Part shown: positions 46,424 to 57,189 of the stretch, one piece after another
Numbering within the stretch: position 1 is the first letter of the stretch
How the letters are laid out: each line of letters starts with the position of its first letter
Source: Skeletonema tropicum
Taxonomy: Eukaryota > Bacillariophyta > Thalassiosirophyceae > Thalassiosirales > Thalassiosiraceae
Direction of reading: 5' to 3'
Assembly: GCA_037178625.1 (NCBI GenBank)
Contig: JAWZXG010000031.1
Span: 141,341-205,340, forward strand
Length of the DNA: 64,000 bases
Translations under genes and position numbers: made by a program
The notes under the pieces: model-generated
Seen by the model: only the letters and a program-made list of their open reading frames with translations
What the model was told of the DNA's origin: nothing
Databases searched by the model: none

Positions 46424-48126
46424 ATGAAAGGCGATTATTATGATTTATATGGGAACCACGCAGCAGAATTGGGGTCTACTGTGGTCATAGTCCGTTACAC
46501 GCAGGTAACGTGGCACTCATCTTCAATCCACGCACGGGTCGAGTATCTCCCCAGTTTCATTGAGTCTTTGATGATGATTTTACGACTGTTCCTTGTATGG
46601 AGAAAGGAGAGGTTCCTCCGAATTGGGAAGACCTTTGCCGTAATTCTTACGAGTCTGCTGAAGATGATGCGGTGGCTGATGCTATCCAATACTTATCTTC
46701 CCAGACTGGTGCTGAACAGGCTCGACAATTGAAGCGTCATCGCTTAGCGCGCCATTGGAGGCTGTAGTCCGTACTGCAGCTGAAGATCCTTTGTCCGACC
46801 CTTTTGCCACGAGCTTTGATCGACTGCCTCGTGCCAATTCCCCCAGCAGTACCAACGATCGTCCAGTTTCCGAGGGAGTTGATCTTCCCCGCCGAGTTGA
46901 GCAGCAGGAGGTGGCCACCTTAGAACCTGCTCTCAAAAGGCAACGCAAACAACCAGACGATAATTCAGGCAGACCTATCAATCTTATGACTGATTTTGAT
47001 GCCTGCAGCGACGCAGATGGGGAGCAGCAGAACCAGTTGCTCATGCCCAAACAGAGTGAATCTTCACAAAGCAGGTCTCCGCCGCTCCAAACGAATTCAG
47101 GAAAAGAATGCCAAGCACGCTAAAGCGCATGTCACTTATGGGAAGAAGGGTGTCACAAGAGCACTCACGTTGTTTGCTCTGCTCACTTCTGTGTGTGACA
47201 CCAAGCTCCCCAGCCGTCCCTTGCCAGAGAATCCCACTCGGTGGAATCGCATCGTCAATCGATTTGAAGAAATTAATGAACACTGCGACGGCACTCTCAA
47301 CGATATCCATCATATAGAGTCTTAGCTACCGATGCCTCCAATGAAACTTATCTACAGTCAAGCTATGAAGCAGGACGACAGAAACTCATTTGTTAAGGCA
47401 ATGGAGAAAGAAATTGAGGATCATGAGAAGCGCAATCATTGGAAGCTTGTCCATCGTTCGAATATCCCTCCCGGTACCAAAAGAATCAAGGCCATTTGGT
47501 CTTATAAGCGCAAACGTTACCCGGACGGAAGCCTGAACAAACATAAAGCAAGAATTTGCTGCCATGGAGGGCAGCAAGAGTATGGTGTCAACTACTGGGA
47601 AACTTACAGTCCTGTCGTCAACACACTCACAGCAAAACTCCTCTTGGTAGTGGCCAAACTACACGGTCTTAGCAGCAAGTCCATCGATTTTGTACTCGCC
47701 TTTCCGCAAGCAGAGGTGGATGCAGAGATATATGGATCTCCCGATTGGATTCGAGCCGGAATTTGGACACCCATCTACCTACCCCCTTCTCCTGTTACGC
47801 AATCTCTACGGACTCAAGCAGGGTTCTCACAATTGGTATCAAAAACTCAAAGGCGGTTTGATCACGAAGGGTTTTGCTCCTTCCAAGATCGATCCATCCT
47901 CTACCTTCGTAAGGGTATGATTGTTTTGACTTACGTGGACGACTGCATCATTGTTGGGAACTCTTTGAAAGAGATCGACGAATTTATCAAGTCTTTGCAG
48001 GGAGGATCGGAAGAATTCATCTTGACAGATGAAGGCGACATAGACAAGTTTCTCGGAGTGGAAAATACTCCTGCCTTCTCAAAAGAAACGGTGAACGGAA
48101 TCGCGCGGAGATACATATCGCTCTAG
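46424..48126 (+). pseudogene. Ty1/copia polyprotein remnant (linker plus reverse transcriptase)
   Basis: From about 46755 the frames show a typical copia linker (RSKRIQEKNAKHAKAHVTYG near 47060), a stop at 47325, then the RVT_2 reverse transcriptase. Readable segments are AMEKEIEDHEKRNHWKLV, PDGSLNKHKARICCHGGQQ, TYSPVVNTLT and the catalytic LTYVDDCIIVG near 47935. The part with DLPIGFEP and LRNLYGLKQGSHNWYQKL is in another frame (47690-47920), so there are at least two frameshifts. The match stops near 48120 in mid-domain. No integrase, RNase H or LTR is attached. A dead fragment, not active. Confidence 0.8.
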
Positions 48127-48479
48127 AAAAGAGAGAGAACATCGGCCCTGAGACCTGAGACTGACTTTCCACCAGGTCTGAATGTGTGGTTGTTGCCGTG
48201 ATGAATGACACCAGAGTTGTCGAACCAAAGTTTCACTGGAGATACTACTTCGCTGTTCTTCGCCTGAAGCAATGTAGAGGCAGCCCTAAGGAGTAGAGCT
48301 AATGCCATTCCTCCAAAGATTTCTCCTCGAAAGTTTCCAGCAAATGGAGATTCCTCTACCTCTACCCACGTGCCAACCAATTTCCGTTTCGAACTAATGA
48401 GCATCAACATAAAGGCAGCTGAGCACACGTCCGTGCTAACATCTTTCATGAATGAACCGTCGGCGGCACCTCCAGCCAC
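48123..48479 (-). pseudogene. RNase H-like fragment of an antisense retroelement
   Basis: A 118-codon frame with DGSFMKDVSTDVCSAAFMLM, NFRGEIFGGMALALLLRAAS and KLWFDNSGVIHHGNNHTF. These fit the strands and acidic residues (D..., E..., D) of an RNase H domain of retroelements. It lies on the - strand directly abutting the + strand copia remnant. Together with the remnant at 44009-45105 it probably formed one element that the copia piece interrupted. Low certainty on family. Confidence 0.5.
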
Positions 48480-48533
48480 GCACGGTGCCTTGTATTATCC
48501 CCTCTACCAGCCATAAACCATAGCGAGTAACTT

Positions 48534-49303
48534 GTAGAGCTCAATGACCTCGCTCTCATGAATACCGCTTGCATTCAAAACATATTTGATCTACTTATTC
48601 GATTCGATTTTCACGATACTCGTGATGCAACAGCCCTTTGCGTTCCTATCAGCTGGATCGCAAGAGTATATGCTGTGTGATGACCGTCCAACTCGGCACA
48701 GGTACAACGGAGTTCTCATCAATCTTGCATACAATGCTACAGAAGACAAATCAGCCTTCTCTGCATGCATGAAACACATAGCAGTGAACTGTTTGCATAA
48801 AAAGTTGATTGCTAAATAGATATCATTGCATCCTCTCTACTCTAATAAGTAATAATATTTGCATCATCATAATAATAACCTAACCTCGCTTCCGAAATGA
48901 ATCAGTTCCAAGATCTGTCCCAAGACTTCACGAAGATACCAACATTCCGTGAAAATAACCTCCTCGAGGAAGCTGACATCAGCAAGCGCAACAGCAACAA
49001 TAATAAACAAGAAGACGCCTTTTTATTCTACTCGGACGACGAGGTTAGAATGAGGGTCCTCAGCGGTGGTACAAGAGGAGCAGCTCACCGATCTGCAGTG
49101 ATTGATGGCGTTACCCGAAAGACAAGAATCTCCTTTGAGCTTCACCCGTCTGTATTCTTCGAGGAGATCTTCGAGGAGCTGCTTTCCGATGAGGCCTTCG
49201 CTAATGGCGTTGATGAACACGTAACTGAAGAAGGAGAAGATGCCACGGCAGCCACGGCAGAGAGACCCAAGATCGAGGGACTTGTCTCGATTCTTTTCGG
49301 GAA
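48534..49303 (+). repeat. Duplicated segment carrying the small acidic gene, right copy
   Basis: Counterpart of 42911-43683. The two copies bracket about 4.85 kb of retroelement debris. They are not LTRs: they hold a gene, are in direct orientation, and show no TG...CA ends. Confidence 0.85.
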
Positions 49304-49343
49304 AGACATTCAATCGAACATTAGTACTTCCAGAGCTGCCTAG
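48897..49343 (+). CDS. Unknown small acidic protein, copy 2
   Basis: A 148-residue frame, nearly the same as the 135-residue copy at 43288 through VSILFG. Changes include SS to NS, DGAR to GGTR, AR to TR, and a four-residue in-frame gain (ATAATAERPKIEG). After VSILFG the end is KDIQSNISTSRAA. It contains the same FLFYSDDEVRMRVL and HPSVFFEEIFEELL segments. No known family. Preserved reading frame in both copies supports a real protein. Confidence 0.6.
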   Translation: MNQFQDLSQDFTKIPTFRENNLLEEADISKRNSNNNKQEDAFLFYSDDEVRMRVLSGGTRGAAHRSAVIDGVTRKTRISFELHPSVFFEEIFEELLSDEAFANGVDEHVTEEGEDATAATAERPKIEGLVSILFGKDIQSNISTSRAA

Positions 49344-49703
49344 GAAGTTGCATTAAGTATTGCCGCATGTTCTAAACTTTAGTGTAATTTAATTCATACT
49401 TATCATTCTTCACTCTGAGTGTGCTTCTGTAAATGAGTATGAAAGTGTTCTGCCGTCATTGCTGGAGTCTGGAGAGAGCCCGCCATGAGCATGTCCATCT
49501 TTTATCACCGTTTGATATCAGGTTCGAGCTACGATAAGGAGTGAGGGAAACAGCGTAACGGTGACTCCACATCGCTCTAGTGATGCGGGATTAAGAAGTT
49601 CCGTTGTTCAGTTAGAGTCGCTGACTAGAAGCTCAATCACGGCTTGAGCAAATCTGAATAATCATAATTACTCTTAGTACTAAAGCATTTCTCTGTTCTA
49701 ACC
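49344..49703. other. Gene-free stretch
   Basis: Between the small gene and the 3' end of the TMEM184-like gene. No feature recognised. Confidence 0.5.
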
Positions 49704-52283
49704 CTAAAAAGATTTTGAATGCATTGTGAATATACTTGGCCGAAGAACTTGGTCACTCGGACTAGTAGCAAACAAAAGAGATGAATCTGATGATGTATTT
49801 GCTTCCTCCTCCTCCTCTTCTTCGTCAACTTCTTCATGCGCGTCACTGGCAGGGATGTGTTGATTTTCTTCATCGTTGATTTCAACGTTGCGTCCATCGT
49901 CTATTCTACTTTCGTCCAAGCCATGAACTGAATCATCGCCATCTTCCGCTTCCCGTTCATTCGAGATATGGTTCAGCATGTCACGCGTCAAAAGAGACGC
50001 TGTAGTCTCATCCAAAAGACGGCTTTCCAGCAACAATGCTCGAGCTGCACGAAGCTCGGATGGCAAATCTTCACCATGAGATTCTTCTTCACTTTCATTT
50101 CCAAGTGACTCCACTTTAGGAGCAGCTACTGTTTGTCCTCCTTTCGTTGGAGATTCATCAACATCGGACTCAGGCATCAATGAACGACCCTTAGTCGTCT
50201 TGATAGGGCTGGGGTCAGGGCTATCATCATCTAGTAGCAAATCTTCCACGTTGTCAAGAAGAGATCCGATTTCCTCATCTTCCTCCGGCACAGTAGAGAA
50301 TGTATCAACCGAATTCGAATTACCCAATTGATCCTTGGACTTCCGTTTCTTCTTCTTCGATTTATGCCTCATGATCAACTTCAAATCGTGCAAGAAGTCC
50401 CCTAAAGCCATATTATCTCCAAACTTGGTTTGATCTTCGACAGGTCGATATCCCTCTTCCCATTCTTCCACGGGGAAACAGTAGAAATGAGCAATAGCGA
50501 ATCCAAGCATTTCGAGGCAAATGAGGAAGTTTTGTGCTTGTTTGGCATATCTTTCTTCCTGTTCTTCAGCGCTAATATTTGTAACTGCTTCCCCACCGCT
50601 GCTGAGAATATCAGTCGACTCGGCAAGTAAGCTGATGACAAGACCTTGCCAGAATGTCATGAAGACAACACCTGTACAAACAAAAGCATTGAATTGAGGT
50701 GAGGTGAGAGGGGAAGCGCATTACAACAGAAAAGTGCATGGTCGAAAATATCCTGGTGTTAAACTCACCCTTGATGCAAAGAAATTTTGGAAATGGCCGG
50801 CACCTGACAAAGGTTGACACGGTAAATCAACAGTGGATAGCAAGTTAGCAAAGCCAACGGCCTTTCGACGCAAATAAACACAACCAAGAAAAACTCACCA
50901 TGACAAGTCCTCCTGGACTGCATGATAAAAGTTCAATAATCCACTGAATGCCAAAAAGACGGAAATATTCTCCATAATGATCAACCAGAATTGAGGTGTA
51001 CAATACGCAATCATCCCCCCACCAATGTAACTGCATACATCAATATCATCAGCATCCATATCCAATTCGACTCCTCCATCATCACCACTTGTACGATCAA
51101 ATGGATTCCCCGGACCAAACAACGGACCATGATAATCAATCTGCTTCAACACAAACTGCACCGCAGTCAAAAACGGCCTCAAAAATACAAACTGCATCGC
51201 ACAAACTTGACACTGCAACAACACATCATCCGCCAACTGCCGATTCTCATCAATCCCACCCTCCTGCTTCTTCTTCCGACAGCAACCAAAGACCGGGGGG
51301 GACAAATGATCCGCATGTCGTGCTAATAAATCCACCACCGCCTCACGATCGCCCTTTCCCAATACGGCAATTAAAAAACTTAAAAATTGATAAATCACAT
51401 AGGCCTCATACAAATCCTTCAAGATGGCAAGATATCCCTCCATCGCGGGAACTACCAAACTCAACCAACTCGTTACCGAGTATATAGGGCACATCCACAA
51501 GATTGCCAATATCTTTCGTTGGACGAATGGCTGTTGGAAGTTACGCAAGTGAGATGTCATGTGCCACATGCTAATGAGGCATCCCAACAGTGTGAACGTT
51601 CCCGCGAGTTGGTAGACCATGAAGGAATTCTCTGTGGAGAATTGATCTTGGGTGGTACGGATGTAGGAGGATAAGGTTGCCTGGACGGAATTGACTTGGG
51701 TGTTGATGGTATTTTGGGCATATTCCAATGTTGCATTGATATCACGTTGAGTTTGGGCGAGTGTTGTTTCAATGTCAGATTTGGTGGTGTTGAGATTGGT
51801 GTCAATTTCGTGTTGACGACGTTCGGAGTCTTGTTCGAGTTGCTGGAGTTTTTCGAGTACGTCCGAGTTGGAAACGGAGTGTTCGAAGCGTGCGATAACG
51901 GTGGAGTGATTGGCGAGTGTTTCGTTAACGTGGGTGAGTTGATAGTGTTGGATGGAGAGTTCGGTGGAGAGTTGTTGAACGTTGGAATCGAGAGAGTAAA
52001 GTTGTGAAGAGAGGGTGTTGATTTTGGTTTGTAGATAGTAGGAGAATGCTGCACTGGCTGCTGCTGCGAGGAAGAGAGGTAGAATGAGGCAGTTGGCTAT
52101 TGATCTCCAGCAGGATCTTCCTGAAGAATCATTGTTTGAAGATGTCGGTGATGATGATTTGTGCTTGTTGTTGTTGTAACTGCCGTTATCGTCGTCATCC
52201 TCATAGTGATCACAATTGTCCACGTCCAGTAGACTTTTGTGCTCATCATTTTCGCGGCTGGTGCTGCCGTATCGTTGCTTCAT
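49704..52283 (-). CDS. TMEM184/OST-alpha family membrane protein with N-terminal coiled coil
   Basis: Exons 50899-52283, 50769-50803 (a 35-bp micro-exon) and 49704-50671 join in frame through GT-AG introns of 95 and 97 bp, giving 795 residues. The core, from about 225, is the Solute_trans_a (OST-alpha/TMEM184) fold: FTLLGCLISMWHMTSHL, RKILAILWMCPIYSVTSWLS, YEAYVIYQFLSFLIAVLG, FVFLRPFLTAVQF, FLAFSGLLNFYHAVQEDLSW, then CRPFPKFLCIKG from the micro-exon and VVFMTFWQGLVISLL. The PFPKFLC-K-VVF-TFWQ motif is the family signature. Homologues are multi-pass proteins of endomembranes, some transporting organic solutes. This one adds a disordered N-terminus, an extra membrane segment (about 67-87) and a long coiled coil (about 90-215, NTTKSDIETT and similar). 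The C-terminal 250 residues are acidic and disordered. A start at 52283 is the first ATG. Confidence 0.85.
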
Positions 52284-54829
52284 TTTAGCAGTTGCTTCTC
52301 TTTATTTGACTCGCTGGTGAACTGATAGGAGATGAAATTCCGTCATCATGATTGTTTGTATTGTCGACAGTAGTCAGTAGTATCAATCACGATAGAAGAG
52401 GACCGCCGAGCACACAAGAGAGACATGTTAGCATAATAAAAAGTTGAACACATAATATCATAGCAGAAAATATTATCAGCTACATGCCAGTCAATATCAT
52501 TATTATCCACCCGCAGCCAACGCCCCGGACAGTCAAATATTAAATGTCTACTTGAAGTATCAGCACCTGCTTCATTATTTGCAAAATTGACCTCTTTGGA
52601 AATGACAAATTAATCACATCTCCCCCGACAACATCATGTGTTGTGTGTCTATTTTAAATAATTTCAGAATGCGTTTCATTTATTTCCAAATAATTCACCG
52701 CCGCCTCTGTCACGAGCCATAGCGAGCATATCATTTCAAATATATATATATCGTCTTGACATGAACTTCAACCACAATTCCCAGGCCAACGCAGCAGTCA
52801 GTAGACAAGATAAATTGCATGATGTCCACCAAATAAAAAATGCGGACATTTTCAAGTTCAAGCCCGAGAGAGCTAGCTGTATCATCGAGGCGCCGACACC
52901 ATTCCTCTCTGGCCAAATTTCAACTTACCTTCGTTTTCAAATCTCAGAAATTATTCAATGATAATATTGCCACCGCCAGTCTCTCTGCTTTGTTGCTACT
53001 TATTGCGAATTATTAGTTGCAGCGGCCAAGTAAGAAGTTGTTACCACCAACCGCCATCTGTCGATTTTTTATTATGTGATGCGATGACTTTGGCGTCACT
53101 GTGGAGACGGACATCTTTTTTTTAAATCATCCGGCACCACCTTCGCAGCACGACGGACCTATTAATATAACAGAACGCTCTCTGAGATGCCTGTCTTTTT
53201 GTCTCTCCTCATCACCATGCATGCCATCACATCATCAAAATCACGCATGATCACGCAAATCACATCACATCACGTCATTCATCAATCTGAAATCTGAACC
53301 ATCGAGCAAGCTCGCTCTTTCTGCGCTGCTGCCTGCAGAGGCGTTATCGCCGATAGCTTCTGCTCGCTGCTCGCTCGAACAAATCATTTCATATCGACAC
53401 CCCACCATGATCATGTTAACAGAACTACCAAAGCCTCTCTAGAGAACTACTTGACTAATAAAAACGTGATTCGTATAACAAATAGTTGCATCTCCTTATT
53501 CAACAATCTCTTTCTCGACTTTTGACACACAGTTGCTGCGGAAACGCTGCACTTCCTTGCAACTGCTCTCTTGTTTAGTTCCGCCGATGGGTATTGAAAA
53601 TTGCATGCTCAATCTCTAACTTCTTACGGAGGTCATATACGCACTTCCATATTCATATATGCAACCCATCGTTTTTTGTTGTTGAATTTTACTACTTCAT
53701 TTCTCGTCTTACGTACAGAAACGCTGTTGGTTGCGGTTCACAGGGTGTGTGATGTAACCTATGATAATATAGTAGATTAGATCAGGGGTCGAATCCCACG
53801 TTATTTTGAAACAATACCGCCGTCAACACTTCACTCGCGGTGAGAAGGGTCGGGCGAATATGACCAAACCAGCTAGAGGAATATCCGCATAGACTGGGGC
53901 TATCGATCGATTAAAGGTCTAGCTTTACAGTAGGCCTGTAGAGGGAGGGGTAGGGCGACCTCGGCTGTCATGGTGGACGTATTTTGGCTTGTGAGAGAGT
54001 TCTGAATTTATTTTTTTGAGTTCGATAAAGATAAAACCGCCTATTAAGGATATTCCTATGAGGTAAATGCATTGTTAGCCATGCAAATGGATGCATCATG
54101 TCAAGGAGGGCATGATGCCATCATCGAGGAGCTCGTGGTGTTTTGCAAGGGTGATGATGCTCACCTTCAGGGATTCCGTGCTAGAAGGTTGAATTTGGTT
54201 TTTCACTTCCACCCGAAATTGTGACTGTCTGCAACTTCAACTTGAAACGGCTCCTTCCCTTCAGGTTCCCTTCAGTTCGGGCCCATGACTGCTAGCAGCC
54301 TAATACATACAGTAAGGGGAACTGCAACTGCAAACTGCACAGGTAATACAGGAGACAGATAAAGGTAATGCCTCAGTTAGTGATGGATGGTGTGTGTTTG
54401 TGTGTGAGAGGGGGGGCAGTGCAATCACATGGCGGCATTATGGGGCGGTCGTTTCTCTCTAAGTATCTCTAGAGGGATAATAATAATAGTGACACTAGTG
54501 ATATGTAGTGACAGCTGATCGTGAGGTGCTGCAAACCTTATGGAATCAATAAGATATGATTACGAGTGCTAATACTTTTGGTGAGCGACAGCTGATCGTG
54601 AGGTGCTGCAAACCTTTTGAAATCAAGGCTGCATGCAAGCTATGACTCGAGCAGATGGTACTCCTAAGTCCTAAGTAACATGCTTTAGGTACTCAGCAGT
54701 TTCACCGAGCAAGAGCAAAAGGTGCGAAGCGAAGACCAAGCAGTCGAATGATTCCATTTTTAACACTGTAGACAACAGCAAAACAAGCACAGCCCTTCCT
54801 GGACCTGGAGTCCCTCAAAAACTATTGCA
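52284..54829. other. 2.5 kb gene-free stretch
   Basis: No gene is supported. Short frames such as 52761-52961 have no recognisable content. It contains ACATCACATCACGTCATTCA near 53262, an 18-bp repeat shared with 58873 (GAGATGCCTGTCTTTTTG at 53184-53201), and a direct repeat just before the next gene. The upstream promoter of the TMEM184-like gene is at its left end. Confidence 0.55.
54510..54616. repeat. Exact 30-bp direct repeat upstream of the next gene
   Basis: GACAGCTGATCGTGAGGTGC and the following ten bases (TGCAAACCTT) occur at 54510-54539 and again at 54587-54616, 77 bp apart. They lie about 215-320 bp before the start at 54830. Each holds a CAGCTG E-box. They could be regulatory; inference. 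Confidence 0.8.
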
Positions 54830-55438
54830 ATGACAATCTCATCTCACCTAACATCGCCATCTTTACGTTTACGTCACGATACTCACGATCTCCTCGAAGA
54901 CTGGCCAAGTAACTCCTTTTCATCCATCGAAGAAGCAGAACTAGAGCCAAAACAAAAACAAGTTGACGAGTTCAGCATGGCTGCAATGCCAGAGCCTGAG
55001 TCAAACCCTCGAGTTTCTTTCTCTGAAAATTCATTGCTACGTGTCTACAAGGAGGATGAAGACTACAGGCACAAGAAAGCCTACTCCAAGATTGACTATG
55101 ATCTCTTCAGATTTTCGACGTTGCTTGATGCACGTCGAGTCAAGGGACTCATCACAATGGCCCCACGAGATTCTAAGAAAGACTCAGTCAAGTTTCTCTT
55201 AGAGAATAAGGTCATTGATATTGCAGACTTGGTGGGTGTTGAACACTACGTACTGGGAAATAGTGAGTTTGTAACCAAGGTACGCAAGCTGCACACAAAG
55301 AAGGTGCTACAGCAGCAGCTCGAGCTGCGGCAGCATCAGCCAAAAGATTCTGCAGAAAGCTTGGCAAAGGTCGCCAAGGATAGTTCCCTCGAGTCAATCC
55401 ATCATGCGAGAATCCGCAGTGCAGTAGTTGCTTCATAA
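54830..55438 (+). CDS. Conserved diatom protein of unknown function
   Basis: A 202-residue single-exon frame starting MTISSHLTSPSLRLRHDTHD. The middle (about 60-145) has RVSFSENSLLRVYKEDEDY, KIDYDLFRFSTLLDARRVK, then LLENKVIDIADLVGVEHYVL. It is followed by a helical stretch VRKLHTKKVLQQQLELRQHQ and an alanine/serine-rich end. The pattern GVEHYV...K..VLQ.QL...... followed by S..S...A is one I recognise from a large set of uncharacterised stramenopile proteins. No enzyme motif, signal peptide or membrane segment. Probably intracellular. Function unknown. Confidence 0.7.
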   Translation: MTISSHLTSPSLRLRHDTHDLLEDWPSNSFSSIEEAELEPKQKQVDEFSMAAMPEPESNPRVSFSENSLLRVYKEDEDYRHKKAYSKIDYDLFRFSTLLDARRVKGLITMAPRDSKKDSVKFLLENKVIDIADLVGVEHYVLGNSEFVTKVRKLHTKKVLQQQLELRQHQPKDSAESLAKVAKDSSLESIHHARIRSAVVAS

Positions 55439-55716
55439 GCATTGCTTGGGCAACTTATGCATACATTGTACATACATGCTTGTGCTTGTGCACATTGTAG
55501 GTAATTCATTTTGTTTGCCGAATTTTCATTTCCAATTTTTGTTAGTGCTGGATGGAGATAGGTAATTTTCAATTTTAAGGATGTATTACTTAATACCACC
55601 ATCGTCAGTCGATTTTGTCTTTGCTTCTTTGTTGCTACTTATCGGCGTTGCGCTTCCAAAGATTCAGCATTGCCTGAATTTTGGATTTGCAGGAATTTGC
55701 AAAAAATTTGGTTTGA

Positions 55717-56073
55717 ATATCCCAACCATTTTGAAATCGGTACCTCGGTACCGATTTGCTGTTGGGCCCAGTACCCGTAGGGCTTGAAATCGGTACCTCG
55801 GTACCGATTTGCTATTCCGACTTGTTAGTGTAAAGCTAGCGAGTAGAGTACAGCTCCTTTTGTGTTTTTCCCTCAAAAAACAAGTAGCCCTTCTACGCAA
55901 TAAAGTAACTAAAGGCCACACAAACGCCTTACTTTGTTCTAACATTTTGCACGAGGCCTACTGCCTATTTTGAAATCGGTACCGAGGTACCGATTTGCCT
56001 CTCACGTAGAAACATACCAGAGTTCTACACAAATCGGTACCGAGGTACCGATTTCAAAAAATGGTTGGGATAT
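55717..56073. repeat. Small foldback element with four 24-bp palindromes
   Basis: Four copies of a self-complementary 24-mer, AAATCGGTACCTCGGTACCG then ATTT, lie at 55734-55757, 55787-55810, 55973-55996 and 56031-56054. The first two have centre TC and the last two centre GA, so they are in inverted arrangement. They are part of larger inverted arms (ATATCCCAACCATTT beginning 55717, and its reverse ending 56073). Each copy can fold as a hairpin, and arms can fold on each other. The ~160-bp middle is unique. It may be a MITE-like mobile element or a cluster of dimer-binding sites. Confidence 0.85.
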
Positions 56074-56306
56074 GGTTTCGCTCTTTGAGATGCCTAGAGT
56101 TGGGTCACGTTCCATCACGGGAAAAAAGTTGGGACGAGGAAATTTTTGTGCGCGGAACGCGCGCACGTTCCGGAGGAACGCCCCAGGAACGGCCGAAGGC
56201 CGTATTTCTCCGTGTTTTGACGAACTTTTTGCCATCACCATGGTGACACCAACTCTCCTACGGCACAATTCCTCTATCATATCATATCACTTAGGAAATT
56301 AGGTAA

Positions 56307-56597
56307 ATGTTGCATTATCGCTACCTAGACATCATTGAACCAACAATTGGAGTCCTAAGTACTACTATTCATCATGAAACCAACCAACAAAAAATAACAA
56401 AAACCATCGCAGCCATTTTATTATTTTTGTTACTATTTTCACTACCACAATTCACCACAATTATGTTCAACAATATTCTTCTCGCTCCAGACGGAGGATA
56501 CGAATTCTCTCATGGCAACACCCCTACGCCCTCCCCTAATGGCACTTCTACACCCCTAGCTGACCATCCACCACAACCTCCGGCCAAAGTGTGTTAG
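56307..56597 (+). CDS. Short ORF with a membrane segment, doubtful
   Basis: A 96-residue frame with a hydrophobic segment (IAAILLFLLLFSLPQF) and a proline/serine/threonine-rich end (GNTPTPSPNGTSTP). It could be a small membrane-anchored or secreted protein. There is no recognised family, no splice evidence and no homologue in the window. The long gap to neighbouring genes gives no support. Confidence 0.25.
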   Translation: MLHYRYLDIIEPTIGVLSTTIHHETNQQKITKTIAAILLFLLLFSLPQFTTIMFNNILLAPDGGYEFSHGNTPTPSPNGTSTPLADHPPQPPAKVC

Positions 56598-57189
56598 TGT
56601 ATGTTATGATCTTCCGCTAGAGCCGCCGGTTGGCGTATAGGTGGCGAAATAATCAAAATATAGCGTGTTGTGTCAAAAAATACGGACACCGATCGAAGCA
56701 TGTTAGTGTTTATGACATAAATCTTTGGCGGATAACGCAACAAGTCAATGCAAGCCGTGGTGTAAATCGTCTTATGATATTTAGGGAAGGTTTCTGCAAC
56801 ATGGTACAATTATTGGAGGTCGTAGGTCTCGTTTGATACGTTATGAGGACCGACTCACGTGTGCTCGGACGATGCTGCCGACGATGTTATTGCTACATTT
56901 AATGGTGTTTCGCCACTCATTCACTGAAACCGCCACCCCAATGATCATCACAATATTCAGGTTCTATTTGCCGCTGAGAAAGGCTCTCCAAAACTGTTTC
57001 TACAAAATTATCCTTGTTATCTACCTATTTTGGAGATGGTGAATATGCAATCGACACATCTGTTGGGTGTTTAATGACGCAATAAAATAGAAAGAGACGA
57101 TGTACCGAGCAAAAGACTTTGAATTTACAATATAAAGAGCGATAACTCTCGTAATTACAACGGAGAAGCAGGGGGAGAGGTTAGATAAG
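56598..57189. other. Gene-free stretch
   Basis: No gene or repeat recognised. Confidence 0.5.

Noticed and set aside
42911..49303. Possible LTR pair around the retroelement debris
   Set aside because: The repeats hold a protein frame, lack TG/CA ends and do not carry a primer-binding site or polypurine tract that I can see.
53760..53810. Possible tRNA near GGGGTCGAATCCC
   Set aside because: No pairing acceptor stem or D-arm could be found at the right distance.
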